The position numbers and the translations under genes were made by a program. The notes under the pieces were generated by a model that was given only the letters and a program-made list of their open reading frames with translations, had not been told where the DNA came from and did not search any database. DNA of 64,000 nt from Oscillospiraceae bacterium Marseille-Q3528 (lineage in GTDB: Bacteria; Bacillota; Clostridia; Lachnospirales; Lachnospiraceae). The stretch is from assembly GCA_018223385.1 (NCBI GenBank), contig JAGTTR010000009.1, forward strand, positions 62,001 through 126,000, given 5' to 3'. This document shows positions 33,545 to 42,673 of the stretch, in pieces (position 1 is the first letter of the stretch; every line of letters begins with the position of its first letter).

Positions 33545-34869
33545 GTAAACCGGTAGTTGCGATTGTCGGAAGACCAAACGTGGGAAAATCCACGCTTTTC
33601 AATGCACTGGCTGGGGACAACATTTCCATCGTAAAGGATACGCCGGGGGTGACCCGTGACCGTATTTACGCGGATGTGACCTGGCTGGATAAGAATTTTA
33701 CCATGATCGATACAGGCGGTATTGAGCCGGAGAGCAAGGACGTGATCCTCTCCCAGATGCGGGAGCAGGCCCAGATCGCCATTGATACAGCAGATGTCAT
33801 CGTTTTCCTGGTGGATGTGCGCCAGGGGCTGGTGGATGCGGATTCCAAGGTGGCGGACATGCTGCGCCGCTCCCGGAAGCCGGTGGTGCTGGCCGTCAAT
33901 AAGGTGGACAGCTTCCAGAAATTTATGACAGATGTGTATGAATTTTATAATCTGGGCATTGGGGATCCCATTCCGGTATCTGCCGCTTCCCGTCTGGGTA
34001 TCGGCGAGCTTCTGGACGCTGTCACCGCCCATTTTGATCAGCACATGCTGGAAGAGGAGGAGGACGAGCGGCCGAGAATTGCCATCGTGGGAAAACCCAA
34101 TGTGGGCAAATCCTCCATCATCAACAAGCTGACGGGAGAGAACCGGGTCATCGTCTCTTCCGTGGCAGGAACGACGAGGGATGCCATCGACACCAACATC
34201 CGCCGCAACGGCAAGGATTACGTGTTCATTGATACCGCGGGCTTACGCCGGAAAAACAAGATCAAGGAAGAGCTGGAGCGCTACAGCATCATCCGCACCG
34301 TGACCGCGGTGGAGCGGGCGGACGTGGTGGTCATCGTCATCGATGCGGTGGAGGGTGTCACCGAGCAGGATGCCAAGATCGCAGGCATTGCACATGAGCG
34401 GGGCAAGGGCATTATCATTGCCGTGAACAAGTGGGATGCCATTGAGAAAAATGACAAAACCGTTTATCAGTACGCCAACAAGATCCGGGAAGTGCTTTCC
34501 TTTATGCCTTACGCGGAAATCCTTTACATTTCCGCCCAGACCGGTCAGCGGCTGAACAAGCTGTTTGACACCATCGATGCGGTGCTGGAGAACTGCACCC
34601 TGCGGATCGCCACCGGTGTGCTCAACGAGATCATGTCCGAGGCCGTTGCCATGCAGCAGCCGCCGTCTGACAGAGGCCACCGCCTGAAGCTGTACTATAT
34701 CACCCAGGTTGCGGTGAAGCCGCCGACCTTCGTGATCTTCGTCAACGATAAAGAACTGATGCATTTCTCCTACACGAGATATCTGGAGAACCGGATCCGG
34801 GATGCCTTCGGCTTTGGCGGCACCTCGCTGAAATTCATCATCCGGGAGCGAAAGGAGAAGGAGCAATGA
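33541..34869 (+). CDS. der: Ribosome-associated GTPase Der (EngA)
   Basis: Der has two tandem GTPase domains and acts in 50S maturation. The first P-loop is [14 protein letters not shown] (about 9-22) with DTPGVTRDR and DTGGIEP. The second is [14 protein letters not shown] (about 184-197) with GTTRDAIDT and [10 protein letters not shown]. The C-terminal KH-like domain holds [21 protein letters not shown]. The 442-residue length is normal. It overlaps plsY by four bases (ATGA). Confidence 0.98.
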   Translation: MSKPVVAIVGRPNVGKSTLFNALAGDNISIVKDTPGVTRDRIYADVTWLDKNFTMIDTGGIEPESKDVILSQMREQAQIAIDTADVIVFLVDVRQGLVDADSKVADMLRRSRKPVVLAVNKVDSFQKFMTDVYEFYNLGIGDPIPVSAASRLGIGELLDAVTAHFDQHMLEEEEDERPRIAIVGKPNVGKSSIINKLTGENRVIVSSVAGTTRDAIDTNIRRNGKDYVFIDTAGLRRKNKIKEELERYSIIRTVTAVERADVVVIVIDAVEGVTEQDAKIAGIAHERGKGIIIAVNKWDAIEKNDKTVYQYANKIREVLSFMPYAEILYISAQTGQRLNKLFDTIDAVLENCTLRIATGVLNEIMSEAVAMQQPPSDRGHRLKLYYITQVAVKPPTFVIFVNDKELMHFSYTRYLENRIRDAFGFGGTSLKFIIRERKEKEQ

Positions 34870-35528
34870 TGATCCGTCTGATCTGTGTGGCCATCGGTTA
34901 CGTGTTTGGCCTGTTTCAGACCTCTTATATTTACGGAAAAATGCACGGCATTGATATCCGTACCCAGGGCAGCGGCAACGCGGGTACCACCAACGCCCTG
35001 CGGGTGCTGGGCAAAAAGGCCGGTGCCATTACCTTTCTGGGAGACGCGCTGAAATGCGTGGCGGCTGTGCTGCTGGTGCAGGCGCTGTTTGGCGCCTCCC
35101 ACGGGGATATCCGTCCGCTGCTGGCCATTTATGCCGGGGCAGGTGTGGTATTGGGACATAACTTTCCGTTTTATCTGGGCTTCAAGGGCGGCAAGGGCAT
35201 TGCTGCCTCTGCGGGCATGATGCTGGCCTTCGGCCATTTCCCGATTTTTGCCGTGTCCGCGCTGGCCTTTATTCTCGTGTTTACCATCACGAATTATGTG
35301 TCGCTGGGTTCCATGGTGCTGTACCTCTGTTTTCTGGTGCAGGTGATCTTTCTGGGACAGCGGGGTGAATTTGGCATGAGCCAGGGACACCTGACAGAGC
35401 TTTATATCGTGGCGGCCTGCCTGACGGCGCTGGCGTTCTGGCAGCACCGGACAAACATCGGGCGGCTCATCCACGGAACGGAAAATAAGACTTACCTATT
35501 AAAAAAGAAAACAAAGGGGGAGAACTGA
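34866..35528 (+). CDS. plsY: Glycerol-3-phosphate acyltransferase PlsY
   Basis: PlsY is an integral membrane enzyme that transfers the acyl group from acyl phosphate to glycerol-3-phosphate. The 220-residue product has about six transmembrane segments and the motifs [30 protein letters not shown] and a late SLGSMVL loop. It is joined by overlaps to der and gpsA, so glycerol-3-phosphate supply (GpsA) and acylation are in one operon. PlsX in the same window supplies the acyl phosphate. Confidence 0.97.
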   Translation: MMIRLICVAIGYVFGLFQTSYIYGKMHGIDIRTQGSGNAGTTNALRVLGKKAGAITFLGDALKCVAAVLLVQALFGASHGDIRPLLAIYAGAGVVLGHNFPFYLGFKGGKGIAASAGMMLAFGHFPIFAVSALAFILVFTITNYVSLGSMVLYLCFLVQVIFLGQRGEFGMSQGHLTELYIVAACLTALAFWQHRTNIGRLIHGTENKTYLLKKKTKGEN

Positions 35529-36538
35529 TGGCCAAGGTCAGTGTATTGGGAGCAGGAAGCTGGGGAACCGCGCTGGCAGTCATGCTGCACGGCAACCATC
35601 ATCAGGTGACACTCTGGTCGGCATTGTCAGATGAGGTGGCACAGCTTCGCAGAGACCGGGAGCAGAAAGGCAAATTGCCGGGAGTACATATACCGGAGGA
35701 TATTAACATTACAGACTGTCTGGAGGAAGCGGTGAAGGATCGGGAAATGCTGGTGCTGGCTGTGCCGTCGGTGTTCGTCCGGGGAACGGCGAGACAGCTT
35801 TCTGGTCTGGTGCCGGAGGGACAGCTCATCGTCTGTGTGGCAAAGGGTGTGGAGGAAGATACGCTCATGACCATGACGGACATTATCGAGCAGGAGCTGC
35901 CGATGGTGGATGCGGCGGTGCTTTCCGGGCCCAGCCATGCGGAGGAGGCAGGCAAGGGCATTCCCACCACCTGTGTGGCAGGCGCCCATACCCGTCAGAC
36001 GGCAGAACATATTCAGAATCTGTTCATGAGCGAGACGTTCCGCGTCTATACGAGCCCGGATATGCTGGGCATTGAGCTGGGCGCTGCCCTGAAAAACGTG
36101 GTGGCACTGGCGGCGGGCATTGCGGATGGTCTGGGATACGGGGACAACACAAAGGCAGCCCTCATCACCCGGGGCATGGCAGAAATCTCCCGCCTGGGCA
36201 TCGCCATGGGCGGCAAGATCGAGACCTTCTATGGACTGTCCGGTATCGGCGATCTGATCGTGACCTGTGCCAGTGTGCACAGCCGGAACCGGCGGGCCGG
36301 ATATCTGATCGGCCAGGGCTGCACCATGCAGGAAGCCATGGATCAGGTGAAAATGGTGGTAGAAGGGGTGTATTCCGCCAAGGCAGCCAGAGAGCTGGCA
36401 GAGAAATATCAGGTGGAGATGCCCATCATTGAACAGGTCAACCGGGTGCTGTTTGAAAATAAAGCACCGGGAGAGGCCGTGCGGGAACTGATGCTGCGGG
36501 ATAAGAAGATTGAGACCAGTGTACTGGCATGGGAGTAA
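35528..36538 (+). CDS. gpsA: NAD(P)H-dependent glycerol-3-phosphate dehydrogenase
   Basis: GpsA reduces dihydroxyacetone phosphate to sn-glycerol-3-phosphate for phospholipid synthesis. The 336-residue product has the nucleotide-binding VLGAGSWGTALAVML, GPSHAEEAGKGIPTT, the active-site lysine region ELGAALKNVVALAAGIADGLGYGDNTKAAL and GLSGIGDLIVTC. Its ATG overlaps the plsY stop by one base (TGATG). No signal sequence is present. Confidence 0.98.
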   Translation: MAKVSVLGAGSWGTALAVMLHGNHHQVTLWSALSDEVAQLRRDREQKGKLPGVHIPEDINITDCLEEAVKDREMLVLAVPSVFVRGTARQLSGLVPEGQLIVCVAKGVEEDTLMTMTDIIEQELPMVDAAVLSGPSHAEEAGKGIPTTCVAGAHTRQTAEHIQNLFMSETFRVYTSPDMLGIELGAALKNVVALAAGIADGLGYGDNTKAALITRGMAEISRLGIAMGGKIETFYGLSGIGDLIVTCASVHSRNRRAGYLIGQGCTMQEAMDQVKMVVEGVYSAKAARELAEKYQVEMPIIEQVNRVLFENKAPGEAVRELMLRDKKIETSVLAWE

Positions 36539-36550
36539 CCAGGAAAACCG

Positions 36551-37378
36551 ATGAAATGTAAAAACTGCGGAAAACTTTTTGATTATGAGAAATACTATGG
36601 AATCTGCCCCAAATGCGGAACCTTTCAGAAACAGGACAATCCGCAGCAGGAGCCGGAAACGGAGGAACGGGCAGATCTGGGATTTGATCCTGCCGATACA
36701 GACAAGGATATTTATACGTATGTGGAGGACGGAACCGCCGCACCCGGGGAGCCAAAGCCAAAGGCACAGCCGGGCAGTCATAAGGGCTCAGTGATTTATG
36801 TGGTCTGCTGTATCGCACTTTTGTTCCTGTCCGGTCTGCTGAACGGCCTTTGCACCATTGTGCAGGAGAAACAGCTGGCGAAGGAGGCGGCATTATCGGA
36901 TCTTTCCATCGTAGAAGTGCCTGCCGGGGAACCGGCACAGATCGGCACCCGCACGGTGACGGTTCTGGGGGCGAAGGTGCTGGAAAAGGTAGATGTCCGC
37001 CCGGAATTTCCGGCAGGGCAGATGTGTGTGGCGGTGCATCTGCGGATCAGGAATTCTGAGGAATATCCCACCTACGAGACATCTCTGGATGCACCCTATC
37101 TGGCTTATACAGATACAGATGGTGAAGAGATTTTCAAGGAGGCGGTGTCTTCCTACGATTTTTCCAGCTATGAGATATATTATGGCCTTCGCCTGCTGGA
37201 ATCCTATGATTTTGGTTATGAGAGCGATGTGGAAGGAGATGTGATCTTCTTTGCGGAGCCTGGTTTTTCGAAGCCCCGGATCTGTCTGGAAGACCGGTAT
37301 CGACCGGATAACCGGATGCAGGTGTTAAAAGCGGTGTATGAGCTGCCGGTGGAGCTGCCAGAGGAGGTGGAGGAATGA
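36551..37378 (+). CDS. Zinc-ribbon membrane protein with DUF4352-like extracellular domain
   Basis: The 275-residue product starts with a double CxxC zinc ribbon (CKNCGKLFDYEKYYGICPKCG), an acidic linker, a transmembrane helix (about 80-98), and then a beta-rich domain (about 110-260) resembling DUF4352-like lineage-specific domains. This N-ribbon/TM/extracellular-domain layout is common in Clostridia surface or sensor-like proteins of unknown role. It follows gpsA by 12 bases and overlaps the next gene by four bases. Function is not recognised. Confidence 0.75.
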   Translation: MKCKNCGKLFDYEKYYGICPKCGTFQKQDNPQQEPETEERADLGFDPADTDKDIYTYVEDGTAAPGEPKPKAQPGSHKGSVIYVVCCIALLFLSGLLNGLCTIVQEKQLAKEAALSDLSIVEVPAGEPAQIGTRTVTVLGAKVLEKVDVRPEFPAGQMCVAVHLRIRNSEEYPTYETSLDAPYLAYTDTDGEEIFKEAVSSYDFSSYEIYYGLRLLESYDFGYESDVEGDVIFFAEPGFSKPRICLEDRYRPDNRMQVLKAVYELPVELPEEVEE

Positions 37379-37839
37379 GACTGATTTCCGTGATCGCGAA
37401 AGGAACGCTGGGTCTGGTGACCGGTCTGGCGTTGCTCGGGGTTGTTTCTATGCTGACTGAGATGAGGGAGAACCGGGAGTATTACCGGGACAGCATTCTG
37501 ACTGTGGAGGATTTCAACGTGATGCCTGTGGAAGCAGATTGTGCCCTGGGCTATTCGGCTTATGAGGTGCACATTACAGTGCGCAATGACAGCCGGTTCG
37601 GCACGGAGGAGACTGCTGTCTGGCGTGGCTACGATGGCAAGTCCTATGATGACGTGCAGACCGACGATCCGGGACGGTACAACAGCCTCAAGTATGCGGG
37701 GACAGCAGTGATCCCGGCAGGAAGACAGACTGTGCTTAAGGATCGGATTTACGTTCGGGACGGTGTGAAGCAGGTGAAGGTATCTTACAGTGCCGGGTAT
37801 AAGGATGATACCCATGAACAGACACTGGAGATTCCGTAG
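37375..37839 (+). CDS. Hypothetical membrane-anchored protein
   Basis: The 154-residue product has a hydrophobic N-terminal segment (about 7-25, LGLVTGLALLGVVSML) that serves as a signal or anchor, and a beta-rich domain with SAYEVHITVRND and VKVSYSAGYKDD strands. It resembles the extracellular part of the preceding gene product, with which it overlaps by ATGA, suggesting a co-translated pair that may work together. No family name can be given. Confidence 0.7.
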   Translation: MRLISVIAKGTLGLVTGLALLGVVSMLTEMRENREYYRDSILTVEDFNVMPVEADCALGYSAYEVHITVRNDSRFGTEETAVWRGYDGKSYDDVQTDDPGRYNSLKYAGTAVIPAGRQTVLKDRIYVRDGVKQVKVSYSAGYKDDTHEQTLEIP

Positions 37840-37896
37840 AGGGGTATTGTGGGTGAGAATTTTCATTTGCTTGCCGCATGTGAGGCCGACAGGAAT

Positions 37897-37919
37897 AGTT
37901 ATAAGTAAAACTTATAACT
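37897..37919. promoter_or_regulatory. Perfect 10-3-10 inverted repeat, possible operator
   Basis: AGTTATAAGT (37897-37906), AAA, ACTTATAACT (37910-37919). It sits 19 bases upstream of the -35 of the nucleoside salvage operon, a position suited to a transcription factor. No known operator consensus is recognised. Confidence 0.4.
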
Positions 37920-37938
37920 GATTGGCGTGAAAAATAAA

Positions 37939-37967
37939 TTGAAACCATTCTTCTAATGTTGTATAAT
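37939..37967 (+). promoter_or_regulatory. Promoter of the nucleoside salvage operon
   Basis: TTGAAA at 37939-37944, 17 bases, TATAAT at 37962-37967. The transcribed leader is about 110 bases and begins with GGGC-gttt-tGCCC then ATTTTT (37980-37998), a small hairpin with a T-tract. It is not a recognisable purine riboswitch. Confidence 0.65.
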
Positions 37968-38085
37968 CATAGGAAGAAAGGGCGTTTTGCCCATTTTTCG
38001 CGTTTCGGGCTCATTTACCGGACACCTGAGGACAGAAGTGCTATAAAAAGTAAAAAAGACAGAAATAAAAGGAACTGACAGACAG

Positions 38086-39057
38086 ATGAAGAAGAAAATG
38101 ATACTGAGTGTGGACACGGGAATTGATGATGCGCTGGCAATTGTCTATGCCATCGGGCAGCAGGAGATGGAGCTGATCGGCATCACGGTTTCCTATGGTA
38201 TGTCCATTGTGGAGAATACATACCGGAATACAAAAAAGCTGGTGGAACTTTTGGGGGCGCAGGTGCCTGTATACATGGGAAGTGCGGTACCTATCGTCCG
38301 TCCGGGACGGGATTATAAGCTGGCGGGCAGTAAGATCCATGGGCAGGACGGTATGGCGAATCAGTTTGGAGATTATGAGCCGGAGGATGTGGCCGGCGCA
38401 GTGGTGGAGGAGTCGGTGGATTACATCATTGACAGCATCCATACCTACGGCAAAGATCTGGTGCTGGTAACCACCGGCCCCATGACCGATCTGGCCCGGG
38501 TGATCACAAAGGAGCCGGGTATCCTTGATCAGATCGGTGCAGTGTATTCCATGGTGGGGGCGCTGGCAGCACCCGGGAATGTGAATCCATATAAGGAGGC
38601 CAATGCGGGCATGGATCCGGAAGCTGTGAAGCTGGTGCTGGAGACAGAACCTCCGCTGACAGTCATTGGTCTGGATGTGACGAGAAAAACACTGATGAGC
38701 TTTGCAGATCTGAAGCGCTGGCAGACGATCGGTACCGGACGGGCAGATTTTCTGGCGAAGCTGGTGGAATATTATCTGGATGCGTACCGTGTGATGCATC
38801 CGTACCTGAAGGGCTGTGCGCTGCATGACCCGCTGGCTGTGGGTGCGGCGCTGCATCCGGAGTGGATCACCACCATCCCCATGCATCTGACCTGTGTGAC
38901 CGAAGGAGAAGCGGACGGCCGTACCTGCGAGAATCTGGAAAAATGCGATGATACCGATTATCATACATGCGGTGCCCTGTTTGTGGACAGTGCAGCGTTT
39001 GAGGAGAATTTCTTTGCGACTGTGGAAAACGTGCTTGCCGGTCAGGCTGGTGCATAA
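38086..39057 (+). CDS. Nucleoside hydrolase
   Basis: The enzyme hydrolyses the N-glycosidic bond of nucleosides, giving ribose and free base. The 323-residue product has the metal-binding N terminus ILSVDTGIDDALAIVYAIG, a KIHGQDGM segment, the central LVTTGPMTDLARVI, and a late HDPLAVGAAL. It starts a run of genes for a BMP-type nucleoside importer, so it probably processes imported nucleosides. Specificity (purine or pyrimidine) cannot be read off. No signal peptide is seen. Confidence 0.93.
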   Translation: MKKKMILSVDTGIDDALAIVYAIGQQEMELIGITVSYGMSIVENTYRNTKKLVELLGAQVPVYMGSAVPIVRPGRDYKLAGSKIHGQDGMANQFGDYEPEDVAGAVVEESVDYIIDSIHTYGKDLVLVTTGPMTDLARVITKEPGILDQIGAVYSMVGALAAPGNVNPYKEANAGMDPEAVKLVLETEPPLTVIGLDVTRKTLMSFADLKRWQTIGTGRADFLAKLVEYYLDAYRVMHPYLKGCALHDPLAVGAALHPEWITTIPMHLTCVTEGEADGRTCENLEKCDDTDYHTCGALFVDSAAFEENFFATVENVLAGQAGA

Positions 39058-39078
39058 GATAAAAGGAGTGGGCTGCCA

Positions 39079-40605
39079 ATGGGAACGCTGTTGGAATTAA
39101 AGAATGTAACGAAGATATATGAGGGCGGTGTACTGGCCAACCACAATATATGCTTTGACGTCCGGGAGGGCGAGATCCACGCACTGGTAGGGGAAAACGG
39201 TGCGGGAAAGAGTACGCTGATGAAGATACTGTTCGGCCTGATCCCCATCACCTCCGGACAGATTTTTCTGAGAGGAGAGGAAGTGCACTTTGCTTCCAGC
39301 AGCGACGCCATCGCAGCAGGAATCGGCATGGTACATCAGCATTTTATGCTGGTGGATTCTCTGACCGGAGCGGAAAACCTGATGCTGGGCATCAAGGAAG
39401 AAAAATTTATCAGCAACCGGAAGGAAGACGTGGAGAAGACCCGTGCCATTGCGGCAAAATATAACTTCGACATTGACCCGGAGCGGAGAGTCCGGGATAT
39501 GAGCGTCGGCATGAAGCAGAAGCTGGAGATCCTGAAGATCCTGTACCGGGGCGCGAAGCTGATCATCCTGGACGAGCCTACTGCGGTGCTGACACCTCAG
39601 GAGACGGAGGAACTGTTTGAACGGCTCATCGACCTGAAAAAACAGGGAATGACCATTATCTTTATTTCCCATAAACTCAACGAGGTAAAGCGGATCAGCG
39701 ATCGGATCACTGTTTTAAAAGGCGGCAAGACGAAAGGCACGTTCAACACCGCCGATGTCACGGAGGAAGAGATTTCCAATAAGATGGTGGGCCGTGTCAT
39801 TTCTTTTGATTATGAGAAAGAAATGCTGGAGCCGGACGAGGATCTCCTCAAAGTGGAGAACCTGACGTACAAGGATCGGTTTGACGTCATGAAGCTGGAC
39901 GGCGTCAGCTTTACCGTGCGCAACAAGGAGATCGTGGGCATTGCCGGTGTGGAGGGCAACGGACAGAGTGAGCTCATTGAGATCATCACAGCCAATTTAA
40001 GAGCCCGTTCCGGCCAGGTGCTGTTCAAAAACGAGGACATCACGAAGGCGTCCATCGACCATGTGCGCAAGCTGGGCATGTCCTATGTACCGGAGGATCG
40101 TCTGTATAACGGCTGTGCAGCCATCATGAGCGTACAGGAGAACATGGTCGTGTCCAACATCGATTCCTTTGCCAAGAAAAGCAAGCTCATTGATTTTAAG
40201 AAGGTCAAGGAACACTGCAAGGCACTGATCAAAGAATATAATGTAAAAACGAAGGACGAGAACCAGCCCATCAAGAGCCTGTCCGGCGGTAACATCCAGA
40301 AGGCCATCGTGGCAAGGGAGTTCTGTGCGGGCAGCGATCTGCTGGTGCTGGATCAGCCGACCCGGGGCGTGGACGTGGGCGCCATGAACTTCATTCACCA
40401 GAAGATCCTGGAGATGAGAAGTGCAGGCAAGGGCATCATTCTGGCATCCGCCGATCTGAATGAGCTTATTGCTTTAAGTGACCGGATCCTTGTCATGCAT
40501 AAGGGCAGGGTTGTGGCATCCTTAAGCAACCGGCCAAAGGTCAGCGAGCAGGAGCTGGGACTTTACATGCTCGGTATCAAACATCAGGAAGGAGCGGAGG
40601 CATAG
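39079..40605 (+). CDS. Nucleoside ABC importer, double ATPase subunit
   Basis: The 508-residue product has two fused ABC domains, as in NupA/YufO-type importers that pair with BMP lipoproteins. Domain 1 has GENGAGKST at about 38-46 and Walker B KLIILDEPTAVLT. Domain 2 has the degenerate loop GVEGNGQSEL, followed by LSGGNIQKAIVARE and DLLVLDQPTRGVD. Both domains are complete, so this subunit is intact even though its first permease is frameshifted. It lies 21 bases after the hydrolase gene and one base before the permease. Confidence 0.95.
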   Translation: MGTLLELKNVTKIYEGGVLANHNICFDVREGEIHALVGENGAGKSTLMKILFGLIPITSGQIFLRGEEVHFASSSDAIAAGIGMVHQHFMLVDSLTGAENLMLGIKEEKFISNRKEDVEKTRAIAAKYNFDIDPERRVRDMSVGMKQKLEILKILYRGAKLIILDEPTAVLTPQETEELFERLIDLKKQGMTIIFISHKLNEVKRISDRITVLKGGKTKGTFNTADVTEEEISNKMVGRVISFDYEKEMLEPDEDLLKVENLTYKDRFDVMKLDGVSFTVRNKEIVGIAGVEGNGQSELIEIITANLRARSGQVLFKNEDITKASIDHVRKLGMSYVPEDRLYNGCAAIMSVQENMVVSNIDSFAKKSKLIDFKKVKEHCKALIKEYNVKTKDENQPIKSLSGGNIQKAIVAREFCAGSDLLVLDQPTRGVDVGAMNFIHQKILEMRSAGKGIILASADLNELIALSDRILVMHKGRVVASLSNRPKVSEQELGLYMLGIKHQEGAEA

Positions 40606-40606
40606 C

Positions 40607-41703
40607 ATGAATACCAAAAAGAAATTTGACATCATGAACTATTTCAATGTCATCCGTACCGTGATCGCCATGGTGATCGCACTGCTGATCGTATTTGCGA
40701 TTATCTTTTTCGTCAGCGAGGAGCCGGTATTTGCCATCCAGAAGCTGATGCTGGGGCCCCTGCAGACCAAGCGGAGCTTTTTCAACGTCATTGAGCGGGC
40801 AGTGCCGCTGATCTTCACCGGCCTGTCTCTGAACATCGTGCTGCGGAGCGGTATTTTCAATATCGGTGCAGACGGCGCTTTCTACATGGGAGCCGTCATT
40901 GCCACCGCCATTGCCATCCGGGTGCCGCTGCCCAATATTTTACACCAGTTTGTACTCATCGTGGCAGCAGCCATCGCAGGCGGATTCATTTCCATGCTGC
41001 CGGTGCTGATCAATAAATTTACCAAAGTAGACCCGACGGTACTTTCCATCATGTTCAACTCGGTGTTCTACTATCTGGGCCTGTCCATCATCAGTGCTTT
41101 CTTCCTGGAGGGAGGCGGAAGCTGGGGCAGCGCCAAGTTCCCCAAGGATGCCAAGCTGGGCAACCTGATCAAGGGAACGAGCATGAACTACGGTTTCCTC
41201 ATCCTCATCGCAGCCGTTATTTTCGTTGTGGTGCTGATGGAGAAGACTTCCTTCGGTTATAAGGTGCGTGTCACCGGTATCAACCCGGAATTCGCCAGGG
41301 CAGCTGGCATCAAGACCGGGAAGGTCATTCTGCTGGCACAGTTCATGGGCGGTATCTTCGCCGGTATGGGCGGCGCCATTGAGATGTCGGTATGTACAAG
41401 CGTTTCTACTGGCAGAGCCAGGTGAACTATGTGTGGGACGGTCTTCTTGTCCACATGCTGGCCAATGAGAACCCGGTATTCATTCCGCTGACCGCGTTTT
41501 TCATCGCGTACCTGCGGATCGGTGCAGAGATCATGTCCCGTTCTACGGATCTGGATCCGGAGGTGGTTACCCTTCTGCAGGGCATCATCATCCTTCTGGT
41601 GGCATCCGAGCGGTTCCTGTATAAATTCAAACAGAAACACGAGCAGAAGCTTGCCCTGGAGCAGGCAGAGCTTGCAGCAGCACAGGAAGGAGGCAATGTA
41701 TAA
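40607..41703 (+). pseudogene. Nucleoside ABC importer permease 1, frameshifted
   Basis: The sequence is a NupB/YufP-type BPD-transport permease, but one base is missing near 41386. The frame from 40607 reads ...GGIFAGMGGAIEM and then switches to an unrelated tail ending at 41425. A second frame from 41392 resumes MYKRFYWQSQVNYVWDGLLV to the normal C terminus at 41703. Inserting a C after ATG at 41386 would give IEM-LGMYKRF, the usual permease sequence. No slippery heptamer is seen at the site, so programmed frameshifting is unlikely. The rest of the operon is intact. The cause could be a real recent mutation or a sequencing error. Confidence 0.85.
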
Positions 41704-42623
41704 TGGGATTCCTTTTATCATCCAGTTTCTGGTTTTCTGTGCTTGCCAGCACAACGCCGGTGATGCTTGCCACCCTGGCGGCAAATATCGTCAGCCAGGC
41801 CGGCATTTTCAACCTGGCCATTGAGGGAACAATGCTCATCTGTGCCCTGGCCGGTGTCCTGGGCAGTGCCTGGACCGGCAATCTTCTGGTGGGAGCCGTG
41901 GCAGGTCTGTTTTTCGGTATTCTGGTGTCCTTTATCCTGGGATATTTTACCCTGGTGATGCGCGGTCCCATGAATGCCTGTGGCGTGGCCATCAATCTGG
42001 CTGCCACCGGCGGTACGGTATTTGTCCTTGTACTGACTGCAGGCAGTAAGATCACCAGCAGCGCTCTGGTAAGTAAAACCTTTCCGAATGTTAAGATTCC
42101 CGGACTTTCTGCCATTCCGTTTATCGGTAAGGTGCTTTCCGGACAGAATTTTTTAACTTATGTGGGATGGATCCTGGTGGCAGTGACCTGGTTTTTACTG
42201 TATAAGACGAAGCTGGGGCTGAACATCCGGGCCGTGGGAGAGAACGAGGAGGCTGCCCGGTCTGCAGGCATCAACGTGCTCAAGACCCGGTTCATTTCGC
42301 TGCTGTTCTGCGGCGTGTTCTGTGCGCTGGGCGGCATGTATCTTTCCATGGGTTCCCTCAAATCCTTTACCGCCGGTATGGTGGCGGGCAGAGGATACCT
42401 GTCTCTGGCGATGCAGGCCATCAGCCAGGGCAATCCGGTAGTGGGCTTCTTAAGCTCCCTGCTCTATGGATTTTCGGACACGATCACGGTGTATCTGCAG
42501 CTTTACAGTAATCTGGATCTGAAGCTGATCGATGCATTCCCGTATGTGTTCATCATTGTTGTGCTTACCATTTTGCAGGTGAGCAAGTCAAAAGCAGAGG
42601 AACGCCGTGCCAAGGCTGCATAA
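41703..42623 (+). CDS. Nucleoside ABC importer permease 2
   Basis: The 306-residue integral membrane protein matches the second permease of BMP-type nucleoside importers (NupC/YufQ-like). It contains TTPVMLATLAANIVSQAGIFNLAIEGTML, the conserved loop GLNIRAVGENEEAARSAGINV, and GRGYLSLAMQAISQGNPVVGFLSSLLYGFSDTI. Its start overlaps the preceding stop by one base. It is intact and would pair with permease 1. Confidence 0.95.
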   Translation: MGFLLSSSFWFSVLASTTPVMLATLAANIVSQAGIFNLAIEGTMLICALAGVLGSAWTGNLLVGAVAGLFFGILVSFILGYFTLVMRGPMNACGVAINLAATGGTVFVLVLTAGSKITSSALVSKTFPNVKIPGLSAIPFIGKVLSGQNFLTYVGWILVAVTWFLLYKTKLGLNIRAVGENEEAARSAGINVLKTRFISLLFCGVFCALGGMYLSMGSLKSFTAGMVAGRGYLSLAMQAISQGNPVVGFLSSLLYGFSDTITVYLQLYSNLDLKLIDAFPYVFIIVVLTILQVSKSKAEERRAKAA

Positions 42624-42673
42624 GTCTCGGATAACTGGTGTTTTTCATAAAATCAAAGGAGGAGAAAGACCAA

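Noticed and set aside
41380..41400. Programmed ribosomal frameshift in the permease
   Set aside because: The junction (GAGATGTCGGTATGTAC) has no X-XXY-YYZ slippery run and no adjacent Shine-Dalgarno-like stimulator. A lost base explains the data more simply.
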